Part shown: piece by piece, positions 41,765 to 50,020 of the stretch | How positions within the stretch are numbered: the first letter of the stretch is position 1 | Layout: the number at the start of each line of letters is the position of its first letter | From: Bacillus haynesii | GTDB taxonomy: Bacteria; Bacillota; Bacilli; Bacillales; Bacillaceae | Assembly: GCF_001969855.1 (NCBI RefSeq) | Contig: NZ_MRBL01000001.1 | Location: forward strand, 62,001-126,000 | DNA length: 64,000 nucleotides | Reading direction: 5' to 3' | Program-made: the position numbers and the translations under genes | Notes under the pieces: model-generated | Database searches by the model: none | Told to the model about the DNA's origin: nothing | The model's input: the letters and a program-made list of their open reading frames with translations, nothing else

Positions 41765-41783
41765 TGTTCCTCTATGCGGAACA
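41765..41783. promoter_or_regulatory. Candidate IclR-type operator in the divergent promoter region
   Basis: TGTTCCTCTATGCGGAACA, arms TGTTCC/GGAACA with a matched C/G pair inside. GTTC-arm palindromes are typical of PcaR/PobR-class IclR sites. It lies about 70 nt upstream of the aldehyde dehydrogenase start and 110 nt upstream of the regulator, so it could control both. Confidence 0.6.
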
Positions 41784-41893
41784 AACCGGACATTTTTTCC
41801 GAAAATTTGATATTTTCCGCTTTTTTATTTTTCAGATCGTGTTATATTATGGAATAAAAGGTAACAAAAACAAGGGAGAGAGTTGAGGAACCT

Positions 41894-42673
41894 ATGACTG
41901 TTGAGACAAAGGACCACCAGCTGCTCGGCTCAGTAAAAAATGCACTTCGGCTGCTTCAATCGTTTACCTTAGATACACCGGAAAAGAAACTAACCGAACT
42001 CGCCTCATCGCTCGGCCTCGGAAAAAGCACGGTCTCGCGCCTTTTGTCTACATTGGAAAGCGAAGGGTTTGTCATGAAGGACCCGGAATCCAGAAGATAC
42101 AAGCTCGGCTTATCGGTCCTGCAGTTAAACACCATTGTCAACTCCACTCTTGAAATCAATCGTGAATCCCAGCCGGTCCTCAAACAGCTGACAGAAGAGA
42201 CCGGCGAAACGTCGCATATTGCGATGCGCCGCGGTCTCAGTGTCGTTTATCTCAATCGGACGGAATGCCCCCGCCCGGTCGAACTTCTCTCATATATCGG
42301 GCGGCAAAACCCGATGCATTGCACAAGCTCGGGTAAGGTGCTTCTCGCCTTTGACGAAGATGGCATATTGGACGAGTATGTGAAGGAAGGCTTGAAAACC
42401 TGTACGAAACAAACGATTACAGACGGGGACAAATTGCGGGAAGTGCTGAAAACCGTTAAAGAAAACGGATTTGACGTCAGTTGCGGGGAATTCATTGATG
42501 GTGTCACATCAATCTCAGCTCCCGTCAGAAACCACGCCGGTCGAGTGTTGTACGCCGTCAGTGTCGTAGGCCCTGCTAATCGTATAAAAGCCCGGCAGGC
42601 GAAAATCGTATACCAGGTGAAAAAAGCGGCCCGGGATATTTCCGAAAGGATCGGGTACTGGAAACGAATATAA
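41894..42673 (+). CDS. IclR-family transcriptional regulator
   Basis: 259 residues: winged helix-turn-helix (about 10-75, with LTELASSLGLGKSTVSRLLSTL as recognition region) and the IclR effector domain (about 85-250, GETSHIAMRRG, HCTSSGKVLLA). ATG 41894 has GGGAGAG upstream. Divergent from the catabolic operon and followed 18 nt later by the ACMSD-family decarboxylase, so probably the pathway-specific regulator. Whether it activates or represses, and its ligand, cannot be read from sequence. Confidence 0.9.
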   Translation: MTVETKDHQLLGSVKNALRLLQSFTLDTPEKKLTELASSLGLGKSTVSRLLSTLESEGFVMKDPESRRYKLGLSVLQLNTIVNSTLEINRESQPVLKQLTEETGETSHIAMRRGLSVVYLNRTECPRPVELLSYIGRQNPMHCTSSGKVLLAFDEDGILDEYVKEGLKTCTKQTITDGDKLREVLKTVKENGFDVSCGEFIDGVTSISAPVRNHAGRVLYAVSVVGPANRIKARQAKIVYQVKKAARDISERIGYWKRI

Positions 42674-42691
42674 AAATTGGGGGAATCGGCT

Positions 42692-43642
42692 TTGTATGAT
42701 CTTCACACGCACTTTATACCGCACGATGTGCTGCTTTGGCTGGACGACAATGAAAAGAGAGTCCACGCAATCCGCGAAAAAAAGGCTGGCTGCCAAGCGG
42801 AGTTTTTGACGGTCAATCACAAATGGGGCTTTGAATTAAAAGAGCTTTTCTATCAGGAGGCTTTATATTTGGAAGCCCAGCGGGAGGCCGGCGTCACACA
42901 CTCATTGGTATCGCCGGTTCCCCAGCTTTTCCTTTATGACTTCGCCGAAGAAATCACAGACGAATTGTCCTTTGTATACAACAAAGCGCTTGCCGGATGG
43001 GTTAAAAAACACGACGGCCGCCTCTCAGGCCTCGGCACAGTCCCGCTGAACAGCCCTTCAAAGGCGAGCGAGCGCCTGAATGAAGCGATGAACAACGGGC
43101 TTAAAGGAGCGATTATCGGACCCGGCGCTTCGCAAATGCTTCTCTCGGACGAAGCATTCACACCGTTTTGGGAAACGGCTGACAGAAGAAAAGCGATTAT
43201 CTTTATCCATCCGCTCCTTTCTGAAGATCCGCGGCTCCGCCGCAGGATGCTGCCAAACTTGATCGGCGTTCCGTGGGAAACGACGATTTGTGCCGCAGAC
43301 CTTTTGTTAAGCGGGTTTACAGACCGTTTTCGCAATGTGAAAATTCTTTTGGCGCACGGCGGCGGCTTTTTGCCTTATCAGATCGGAAGACTGAACAAAG
43401 GGTATGACAAATGGGCCGGCGTTTCTTCATCGCTTTCGGCTCCGCCGCGCGAATATTTGCGGAAGTTTTGGTTTGATGGGGTACTGTGGGAGGAAGAAAG
43501 CGCGGCATATTTGAAGAAGCTCGTCGGAGAAGACCGCCTTGTCCCGGGTTCCGATTTTCCTTTTGACCTTTGTCAGTGGCCGCCTCTCGATCCCGGCCGG
43601 AAAGGGGCGGAATCTCTGCTGAATGTAGCGATTGAAGCATAA
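42692..43642 (+). CDS. Amidohydrolase-family decarboxylase (ACMSD-like)
   Basis: 316 residues with the metal-binding HxH at H5/H7 (LHTHF), a histidine in IIFIHPLL, HGGGFLPYQIGR and the distal aspartate in PGSDFPFD, the pattern of the ACMSD branch of amidohydrolases. In the Pra pathway a decarboxylase of this family (PraH) removes CO2 from 5-carboxy-2-hydroxymuconate-6-semialdehyde, which fits the gap between the dioxygenase and the dehydrogenase here. TTG 42692 follows GGGGG by 7-8 nt; an earlier TTG (42677) overlaps that site. Confidence 0.82.
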   Translation: MYDLHTHFIPHDVLLWLDDNEKRVHAIREKKAGCQAEFLTVNHKWGFELKELFYQEALYLEAQREAGVTHSLVSPVPQLFLYDFAEEITDELSFVYNKALAGWVKKHDGRLSGLGTVPLNSPSKASERLNEAMNNGLKGAIIGPGASQMLLSDEAFTPFWETADRRKAIIFIHPLLSEDPRLRRRMLPNLIGVPWETTICAADLLLSGFTDRFRNVKILLAHGGGFLPYQIGRLNKGYDKWAGVSSSLSAPPREYLRKFWFDGVLWEEESAAYLKKLVGEDRLVPGSDFPFDLCQWPPLDPGRKGAESLLNVAIEA

Positions 43643-43676
43643 AAAAAGGCGAACCTCTTCAGGTTCACCTTTTTCA
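43643..43676. terminator. Bidirectional terminator between the island and pta
   Basis: AAAAAGG-C-GAACCT and AGGTTC-A-CCTTTTT arms around CTTC. It marks the right end of the catabolic island. Confidence 0.9.
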
Positions 43677-43683
43677 AAAGCAA

Positions 43684-44655
43684 TTACAGCGCTTGAACGG
43701 CCGTAATCAGCGCAAGATTATAAACGTCTTCGGCGTTGCAGCCTCTGGACAGGTCGTTTACAGGCATGTTCAGCCCTTGCAGAATCGGACCGACCGCTTC
43801 GAAGTTACCGAGGCGCTGAGCGATTTTATAGCCGATGTTCCCCGCTTCAAGACTTGGGAAAACAAATACGTTTGCATCACCTTTAATGACGGAGTCCGGC
43901 GCTTTTTTCTCAGCGACAGACGGAACGAATGCCGCGTCAAATTGGAATTCGCCGTCCAGTGTAAGCTCAGGCGCTTTTTCTTTGGCGATCGCAACCGCAT
44001 TGGCTACCTTTTCAGTTTCATCTGATTTTGCCGAGCCTTTCGTTGAAAAGCTGAGCATGGCGACACGAGGGTCAATGTTGAACATTTTCGCTGTGTTCGC
44101 GCTTTCGATTGCGATTTCCGCAAGGTCCTGACTGTCAGGAGCAATGTTGATCGCACAGTCTGCGAATACGTACTGTTCATCGCCGCGCGCCATGATAAAG
44201 ACGCCAGATGTTTTCTTCACGCCTTCTTTTGTTTTAATAATTTGCAGCGCCGGGCGAACCGTATCCGCTGTTGAATGAGCCGCACCGCTGACAAGACCGT
44301 CGGCAAGCCCTTTATAAACAAGCATCGTTCCAAAGTAGTTTTCGTCTAAAAGGATTTGGCGAGCCTGTTCTTCCGTCGCTTTTCCTTTGCGGCGTTCAAC
44401 GAAAGCCTGAACAAGGTCTTCCATTCCTTCGTATGTATGAGGATCGTATATGTCAACGCCTTCCAGCGTCAAATTCAACCCGTTTGCTTTATCTTTGATT
44501 TCCTGCTCATTTCCTACAAGGATCGGCTTTAACACGTTGTTTCCGGCCAAATCGTTGACAGCTTTGAGAATGCGCTCGTCCAAACCTTCCGGAAATACGA
44601 TTTTAACTCCTTTTCCTGCTACTTTTTCCTGCACTGTTGTAAATAGATCTGCCAC
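43684..44655 (-). CDS. pta: Phosphotransacetylase
   Basis: Interconverts acetyl-CoA and acetyl phosphate in overflow metabolism. The 323 residues are the short PTA/PTB form with LVSGAAHSTADTVRPALQ-type loop, GVFIM, and the C-terminal NDLSRGC. ATG 44655 follows GGAGGG. Upstream lie a promoter and a candidate cre where CcpA activates pta in B. subtilis. Confidence 0.97.
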   Translation of the reverse strand: MADLFTTVQEKVAGKGVKIVFPEGLDERILKAVNDLAGNNVLKPILVGNEQEIKDKANGLNLTLEGVDIYDPHTYEGMEDLVQAFVERRKGKATEEQARQILLDENYFGTMLVYKGLADGLVSGAAHSTADTVRPALQIIKTKEGVKKTSGVFIMARGDEQYVFADCAINIAPDSQDLAEIAIESANTAKMFNIDPRVAMLSFSTKGSAKSDETEKVANAVAIAKEKAPELTLDGEFQFDAAFVPSVAEKKAPDSVIKGDANVFVFPSLEAGNIGYKIAQRLGNFEAVGPILQGLNMPVNDLSRGCNAEDVYNLALITAVQAL

Positions 44656-44701
44656 TATATACCCTCCTTGAAAGTGTCACAAATACTTCATTTCTCTATT
44701 A

Positions 44702-44758
44702 AGCATACTCTTTTGTGATATAAATTCAATCCTTCTGTATTTTATTATAATGCTTTCA
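44702..44758 (-). promoter_or_regulatory. pta promoter with upstream cre
   Basis: Minus-strand TTGAAT (44724-44729), 16 nt, TATGCT (44702-44707). Further upstream TGAAAGCATTATAA (44745-44758) resembles the CcpA site, with CA in place of the central CG. The spacing, centred near -55 to -60, suits activation. Confidence 0.6.
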
Positions 44759-44944
44759 CTTTTTAAACGCTTTTTTTTAATTAATTTAAGTGCAGCAAGG
44801 CTTCAAACACTTCTATTAGTATATAACAGCCTTTCCCAGTTATACGACAGATGTCACCTTTTGTTCAAATCTTCTAAACGGATAAAACGCGGCAAACTAT
44901 GATATGATGAAGACAAGTACATACAAATTGGGAGTGATTGCAAA

Positions 44945-45709
44945 ATGAGCGAACAGCAAAAAACGAACGAAGCCGCACAAACGCTTGACGGCTGGTATGC
45001 CCTTCACGATTTCCGGACAATGGACTGGTCCGCATGGAAAATGCTTTCAAGCGATGAGCGCCAGATCATTATCAGCGAATTTACAGGTCTTCTTGAAAAA
45101 TGGGGAGCTGCTCAAAAAGAAGGTAACGGAAGCCATACGCTTTACAGCATCGTCGGCCAGAAAGCGGACTTCATGCTGATGATTTTGCGTCCTACGATGG
45201 AGGAATTAAATCAAATCGAACTCGAGTTCAATAAATCCAAACTCGCTGAATACACGATACCTGCCTATTCATACGTATCCGTTGTCGAGCTGAGCAACTA
45301 TATGGGAAGCGGAGACGGAGACCCTTACGAAAATCCGCAAGTGCGTGCGCGCCTGTACCCTGAGCTGCCGAATGCCAAATATGTCTGCTTCTATCCGATG
45401 GATAAAAGAAGATCGGGCGATGACAACTGGTACATGCTGTCTATGGAAGAGAGAAGAAACTTGATGCGCAGCCACGGGATGATCGGACGCGGCTATGCGG
45501 GCAAAGTGAAGCAGATTATTACCGGCTCAATCGGATTTGACGATTATGAGTGGGGTGTCACGCTCTTTTCAGATGATGTGCTTCAGTTCAAAAAGCTCGT
45601 CTATGAAATGCGCTTCGATGAAGTAAGCGCCCGCTACGGTGAATTCGGCTCGTTCTTTGTCGGCAACCGCCTCGCAAATGAACAGCTGCCTGCATTTTTG
45701 CATGTGTAA
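44945..45709 (+). CDS. hemQ: Coproheme decarboxylase
   Basis: Last step of the coproporphyrin-dependent heme pathway of Gram-positives. The 254-residue chlorite-dismutase-like protein has the proximal heme histidine H177 in [12 protein letters not shown] and the catalytic tyrosine Y150 in [12 protein letters not shown] 44945 follows GGGAG. Adjacent to pta as in B. subtilis (ywfI). Confidence 0.95.
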   Translation: MSEQQKTNEAAQTLDGWYALHDFRTMDWSAWKMLSSDERQIIISEFTGLLEKWGAAQKEGNGSHTLYSIVGQKADFMLMILRPTMEELNQIELEFNKSKLAEYTIPAYSYVSVVELSNYMGSGDGDPYENPQVRARLYPELPNAKYVCFYPMDKRRSGDDNWYMLSMEERRNLMRSHGMIGRGYAGKVKQIITGSIGFDDYEWGVTLFSDDVLQFKKLVYEMRFDEVSARYGEFGSFFVGNRLANEQLPAFLHV

Positions 45710-45713
45710 TGAT

Positions 45714-45752
45714 AAAAAGCTCCAAAGACCGAGGTCTTTGGAGCTTTTTTGC
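45714..45752. terminator. Bidirectional terminator after hemQ
   Basis: Thirteen-bp stem AGCTCCAAAGACC / GGTCTTTGGAGCT, loop GA, T-run. Confidence 0.92.
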
Positions 45753-45756
45753 CTAT

Positions 45757-46299
45757 TTACTTGCAGTTACACGGCTGTGTAGGCGGAGTCGCCCTTTTTT
45801 GCACCTCGATTGAAGATTCGGCATAGAAAGTCGATCCGAGCCCCAGTACTCTGTTCTCCGCCCGGAATGTATACTTTCCTGCGGCAGGCAGCGTTTTGTT
45901 GGCCAACACCAGCTTAAACTCCGCAATGCCCAGCAGATCAATTGTAAGCGGCAGCCTTACCGTTTTTCCGTTGTTCAAAATTTGCCCCGTTGTCAGCGCT
46001 CTTCCATTCACCGTATCTTTCGTTGTTGCGGAAAATCCCGACGGCAATGTAAATTCAACCGTTCCCAGCGCCAGAATTGAATTAGGACGATATGTTAACT
46101 CAATATCCGAGAACGACCACTCCTGTTTGCTGGCACCTGTTATCACCGAATACAAGGAAGCCCTCGCAGCCGGACGGTAGACAGATTCAGTTTTTGTTGT
46201 TTGAGCGCTGGCCTGGAACGAGGGCAGAAAAATCGAAGCCATCATCACGAGACTAACCGCCAAGATTGACAATTTAGAACGACACATTCTTTTCAACAC
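45757..46299 (-). CDS. Secreted protein of unknown function
   Basis: 180 residues. Signal peptide: KRMCRSK, hydrophobic core to about residue 28, cleavage near QASA-QTT. The mature part (about 148 residues) is predicted beta-rich and resembles an immunoglobulin-like or adhesin repeat (LTYRPNSIL, VEFTLPSGF, AEFKLVLANKTL, YTFRAENRVLG), ending in PPTQPCNCK with the only two mature cysteines. No anchor or enzyme motif. TTG 46299 follows AGGGGGA by 9 nt. No homologue recognised. It occupies the interval where B. subtilis has bacilysin genes. Confidence 0.75.
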   Translation of the reverse strand: MLKRMCRSKLSILAVSLVMMASIFLPSFQASAQTTKTESVYRPAARASLYSVITGASKQEWSFSDIELTYRPNSILALGTVEFTLPSGFSATTKDTVNGRALTTGQILNNGKTVRLPLTIDLLGIAEFKLVLANKTLPAAGKYTFRAENRVLGLGSTFYAESSIEVQKRATPPTQPCNCK

Positions 46300-46331
46300 A
46301 GCAATTCCCCCTAGTCATCATTTTTTCATCA

Positions 46332-46345
46332 TTCGTCATGACGAA
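46332..46345. promoter_or_regulatory. Perfect 14-bp palindrome upstream of the secreted protein gene
   Basis: TTCGTCATGACGAA, 33 nt before the start codon and just upstream of its ribosome site; could be an operator. The rest of 46300-46589 holds small hairpins (CCAAAG/CTTTGG near 46385-46405, TACCAT/ATGGTA near 46425-46445) but no gene. Confidence 0.45.
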
Positions 46346-46589
46346 AGCGTGCAAGAAAGACGTAAAATCAAGCAACGCCTTCTTTCCAAAGCGCCGGCAC
46401 TTTGGTGATTTCTATTAAAAACTACCATTTTTTCTGTAGATGGTAAATGTTTTCCATGTCATATTTTTAAAAGAAATGCAAAATAATAGAATTTAACCAG
46501 GCGTTGTTCCTCTTGATTTTCTCCGCTGTGCTTTAGTAAAGGACAAAAGGCCTGCCCGCTTCCCTTCTCTTCATTCTCCTGATTTTTTG

Positions 46590-46618
46590 TTGACAAACGA
46601 TGTATCTGGCTGTACATT
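46590..46618 (+). promoter_or_regulatory. Promoter of the Ktr-type gene
   Basis: TTGACA (46590-46595), 17 nt, TACATT (46613-46618). Leader to the ATG is about 95 nt. Confidence 0.65.
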
Positions 46619-46677
46619 ATTGACATTATTGAAACACCACGAACCGCGTTTATGATTGACATAACCTTGCTTTTTCT

Positions 46678-46700
46678 CCATTCATGTTTTGACTGAATGG
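46678..46700 (+). other. Hairpin next to the ribosome site of the Ktr-type gene
   Basis: CCATTCA, 9-nt loop, TGAATGG, ending 6 nt before AAAGGA. Could modulate translation. Confidence 0.4.
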
Positions 46701-46720
46701 ATGAAGAAAGGAACGAAAAA

Positions 46721-48067
46721 ATGCCTAAATTTGTTTCTTCAAATCTTGTAAAAGGGAAGATCATCAATATTAGTCCGCCGCAGACGTTGGCCCTCAGTTT
46801 CTTGATTATCATTGCCATCGGCGCCTGTTTATTGAAGCTGCCCGGTGCCTCCACTACTTACATCTCATGGGTGGATGCTTTATTTACGGCCACCTCAGCA
46901 ACTACGGTAACAGGCCTTGTCGTTGTCGATACAGGGGCAGATTTTACGGTGTTCGGACAAACAGTTATTATGTGCCTGATACAAATCGGCGGGCTCGGCT
47001 TAATGACATTTGCCGTCCTCATCGTCATGATGATCGGCAAAAAAATCGGCTTGCAGCAGCGGATTCTCGTTCAAGAAGCATTTAACCAGACTTCTTTAGG
47101 CGGGCTTGTCCGCTTGGTCAAGCATCTGTTTATTTTCACGATTGTCATAGAATTTGTGGCATTTCTGATCCTTTCGATCAGATGGGTTCCTGAATACGGT
47201 TTGCAAAAAGGCTTGTTTCATAGTTTGTTTAACACGATTTCAGCCTTTAACAATGCAGGGTTCTCCCTGTGGCCGGACAGCTTGTCTCAATATGTCGGCG
47301 ACCCGATTGTCAACCTTGTCATCACAGGCCTTTTCATTACAGGGGGGATCGGCTTTACCGTTCTGCTGGATTTATGGACAAAGCGAAACTTCCGGAAATT
47401 ATCGCTGCATTCCAAGCTCATGATCATGGGAACATTGATCATCAATACGACAGCCGCCTTGCTGATTTTTATTTTGGAATACTCAAATCCGGGTACGCTC
47501 GGCGGACTGCCTTTGGCTGACAAAATGTGGGGCGCTTACTTCCAAGGTGTGACACCGAGAACTGCCGGATTCAATACACTTGATATCGCCCAGATGACAA
47601 CGCCGTCCCTCCTGTTAACCATTGTTTTGATGTTTATCGGAGCCGGAAGCGCGTCAACAGGAAGCGGAATTAAATTGACAACATTTATCGTGATGATCTT
47701 GGCGACGATCACCTTTTTAAGGGGGAAGAGCGAGACGGTTGTGTTCAACAGAGCAATTAAAATGAAAACCATTTTAAGAGCTTTGGCCATTATCGTCATC
47801 AGTTTTTTATTCGTGCTTTTCGCATTATTTATATTGACGATCACAGAAAATGCCCCATTTTTGGAAATTGTCTTTGAAGTATTTTCCGCTTTCGGAACAG
47901 TCGGCCTGTCGATGGGGCTGACACCTGATTTAACGACTGCAGGCAAAGCGGTTATTATGGTGATGATGTTCATCGGCCGCGTCGGGCCTCTGACCATGGC
48001 GTTTACACTGGCCAAGCCGAAGAAGGCGCCGATCCGCCATCCCGAAGATGAAGTGATTACAGGTTAA
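46721..48067 (+). CDS. Potassium uptake channel subunit, KtrB/TrkH type
   Basis: 448 residues with four M1-P-M2 repeats. Each pore segment has its selectivity glycine: TATSATTVTGL, NTISAFNNAGF, QGVTPRTAGF, EVFSAFGTVGL. The length fits Ktr ion-translocating subunits (KtrB/KtrD) rather than longer TrkH. Start ATG 46721 lies 8 nt from AAAGGA; an upstream ATG at 46697 lacks a site. No KtrA/KtrC nucleotide-binding partner is adjacent, so it must use a partner elsewhere, as KtrD does. Some Ktr leaders carry a c-di-AMP riboswitch; none is recognisable here. Confidence 0.9.
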   Translation: MPKFVSSNLVKGKIINISPPQTLALSFLIIIAIGACLLKLPGASTTYISWVDALFTATSATTVTGLVVVDTGADFTVFGQTVIMCLIQIGGLGLMTFAVLIVMMIGKKIGLQQRILVQEAFNQTSLGGLVRLVKHLFIFTIVIEFVAFLILSIRWVPEYGLQKGLFHSLFNTISAFNNAGFSLWPDSLSQYVGDPIVNLVITGLFITGGIGFTVLLDLWTKRNFRKLSLHSKLMIMGTLIINTTAALLIFILEYSNPGTLGGLPLADKMWGAYFQGVTPRTAGFNTLDIAQMTTPSLLLTIVLMFIGAGSASTGSGIKLTTFIVMILATITFLRGKSETVVFNRAIKMKTILRALAIIVISFLFVLFALFILTITENAPFLEIVFEVFSAFGTVGLSMGLTPDLTTAGKAVIMVMMFIGRVGPLTMAFTLAKPKKAPIRHPEDEVITG

Positions 48068-48073
48068 TATGGA

Positions 48074-48112
48074 GAAAGACCGCTCTTTTCGCGAGCGGTC
48101 TTTTTGTTTTTC
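48074..48112 (+). terminator. Terminator downstream of the Ktr-type gene
   Basis: AAAGACCGCTC / GAGCGGTCTTT with 7-nt loop and TTGTTTTT. Confidence 0.9.
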
Positions 48113-48132
48113 TCTTCCTAACATGATGTGTC

Positions 48133-48162
48133 GTCATATTCGCCCCCACCCGTTCATACTGT
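48133..48162 (+). promoter_or_regulatory. Sigma-E promoter of gerQ
   Basis: GTCATATT (48133-48140), 14-nt spacer, CATACTGT (48155-48162); consensus is GTCATATT / CATACANT. Mother-cell expression expected. Confidence 0.8.
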
Positions 48163-48304
48163 AAAAGGGATGGGAAATATTGATCTATCATCTTGAGTCA
48201 TCCCCCAGCTTTTTCAGCCGGATCGTCTTCATAGCAGCACTTTATCATTCCTCATGTATGGATGGTAGGCATGACTTTGACACAATGAAATGAGGAGGAA
48301 CGAG

Positions 48305-48832
48305 ATGAAATTTAAAAAAAATCAATTTCAGCCGCTTCAGGAGCTTGAAATGCCGGATTTCCGGCAGCAAATGGGGCCCAACCCTTATCCGCAGATGGGG
48401 CAAATGTATCAGCAGCAGGGACAGCAGCCTTTCACCCAAATGGGAGGGCAGCAATCGTATCAGCAGCCAAGCCCACAGCTGTTCCAGCCGCAGCCGGCAG
48501 GAGTCCAGGTCCCTCCGATGCCTTCAGCACAGCAGACTTCACCGAGTATCCCCGGCATGCTGCCGCTTGAGCAATCCTATATTGAAAATATTTTGCGGCT
48601 CAATCGCGGAAAAGTAGCAACCGTATATATGACATTCGAAAACAATCCGGAATGGAATGCGAAAGTCTTTCGGGGAGAAATTGAAGCAGCCGGCCGCGAC
48701 CACATCATTTTAAGCGACAGAAAAACAGGCACACGCTATTTGCTGCTGATGGTGTATCTTGACTATATTACATTTGATGAACCGATCACTTATGATTATC
48801 CGTATTCAATGGCCTCCTATACACCAAGGTAA
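48305..48832 (+). CDS. gerQ: Spore coat protein GerQ
   Basis: Inner coat protein needed for CwlJ localisation and cross-linked by transglutaminase Tgl. The 175 residues split into a Gln/Pro/Met-rich low-complexity segment (about 10-85) and a compact C-terminal domain (IENILRLNRGKVATVYMTF to the end). ATG 48305 follows GAGGAGG by 6 nt; the ATG at 48290 lies upstream of that site. A sigma-E promoter precedes it. Confidence 0.92.
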   Translation: MKFKKNQFQPLQELEMPDFRQQMGPNPYPQMGQMYQQQGQQPFTQMGGQQSYQQPSPQLFQPQPAGVQVPPMPSAQQTSPSIPGMLPLEQSYIENILRLNRGKVATVYMTFENNPEWNAKVFRGEIEAAGRDHIILSDRKTGTRYLLLMVYLDYITFDEPITYDYPYSMASYTPR

Positions 48833-48868
48833 AGGTTCGGTTTAACTAAAACCGAACCCTTTTTTTAT
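48833..48868. terminator. Bidirectional terminator after gerQ
   Basis: GGTTCGGTTT / AAACCGAACC stem, then CTTTTTTT. Confidence 0.9.
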
Positions 48869-48873
48869 AGATA

Positions 48874-50019
48874 TTAAGCGAAGTTTCTCACATCATTACT
48901 GCGTTTGAATTTGTAAATGACGATGAGGAAAAAGACAGCAGCGAAAGCAAACAGGATCATGATATTCAAGTACAGATCTTGAAGCTGCTGTCCATCCTGT
49001 AATTTTGCCAGCGTATCCAACACCCACCGCTGCGGAAGAAAGTCCGCGATTCGCTGTGCGAAAGACGGCATGATTTCAACCGGCCAAAAACATCCCGACA
49101 GCATGATCGTCGGCATAAAAATCAAATTTCGCAATACCCCGGATGACTTGGAGCTGTTTGCAAAGACGACGGTGATCAATGCCAGGCCGACCGCGCTTAG
49201 CGCAAAGATCAGCAGCACCGCTGCCATCTCCCAAAATGAGATGCCGGTTTCCATCCGGAAAACATATTTCACCATCATCAATGTTAAAAAGATTTGGCAT
49301 GTGATGACAGACATACTGACGGCCACATTGGACATGACGTACTGCCTTGACGTTATCGGTGTGGTCAAAAGCCTGAAATACGTTCTGTTCTCTTTTTCCT
49401 TCACTAACAGTTCAGTTAAGCTTCCCGCTGAAAAAAGCATCGCCATCAGCAGAAAACCGACCGTCCGCTCCGTCATATTTTTATTTTTCGCCGTGTCTTC
49501 AATCGTATATGTTTTGACACCCGTTTCAGAACTCCGGTAATTTTTATACATTTCCTCAAAGCGCTTTTCATTCCCCTGCGCCGATTTGCCGATTGCGGCG
49601 ATATTATCAATATAATGATAGACATACGCTTTCACAAATCCGGTAATTTCAGCACCTTTGACAGAGGCGATTGCGATGTGAGCCGGTTCTCCGCTCTGCA
49701 CGCTTTGAGAAAAGCCTTGCTCAAACGTAATGACGCAATCAAGCTCTCCTGACGCAACTTGACTTTTCCCTTCTGCTTCACTGACCGCGCTGATGTTGAC
49801 ATTTTCAATCCCCTTCAAAAAATCCTCGGTATCTTCGGCAATTCGTCCGCCGTCATGATTGATGATTCCAACGCGCAAATCCGTCTTGCCCATACCTCCC
49901 TCTGTCAAAAGCAATACGAATATGCCTAGCAAAGGCAGACATACAAACAGAAAGATATTGATCTTCTTTTTAAAGGTGACATTCAGTGTGTTTTTGACAA
50001 GCCATAGCATTTCTTTCAT
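48874..50019 (-). CDS. ABC-2 type permease, LnrN-like
   Basis: 381 residues: N-terminal helix (about 20-40), a long extracytoplasmic domain (about 45-205) and five C-terminal helices, the arrangement of ABC-2 drug/lipid exporters. The conserved FMPTIMLSGCFWPVEIMP segment precedes the last helix. ATG 50019 follows GGGAGGGG. Last gene of the five-gene set; the preceding permease ends 2 nt before it. Corresponds by order to LnrN (YfiN). Confidence 0.82.
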   Translation of the reverse strand: MKEMLWLVKNTLNVTFKKKINIFLFVCLPLLGIFVLLLTEGGMGKTDLRVGIINHDGGRIAEDTEDFLKGIENVNISAVSEAEGKSQVASGELDCVITFEQGFSQSVQSGEPAHIAIASVKGAEITGFVKAYVYHYIDNIAAIGKSAQGNEKRFEEMYKNYRSSETGVKTYTIEDTAKNKNMTERTVGFLLMAMLFSAGSLTELLVKEKENRTYFRLLTTPITSRQYVMSNVAVSMSVITCQIFLTLMMVKYVFRMETGISFWEMAAVLLIFALSAVGLALITVVFANSSKSSGVLRNLIFMPTIMLSGCFWPVEIMPSFAQRIADFLPQRWVLDTLAKLQDGQQLQDLYLNIMILFAFAAVFFLIVIYKFKRSNDVRNFA

Positions 50020-50020
50020 C

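Noticed and set aside
46620..46720. c-di-AMP riboswitch upstream of the Ktr-type gene
   Set aside because: Leader of about 95 nt is too short and lacks the conserved pseudo-two-fold elements; only a simple hairpin is visible.
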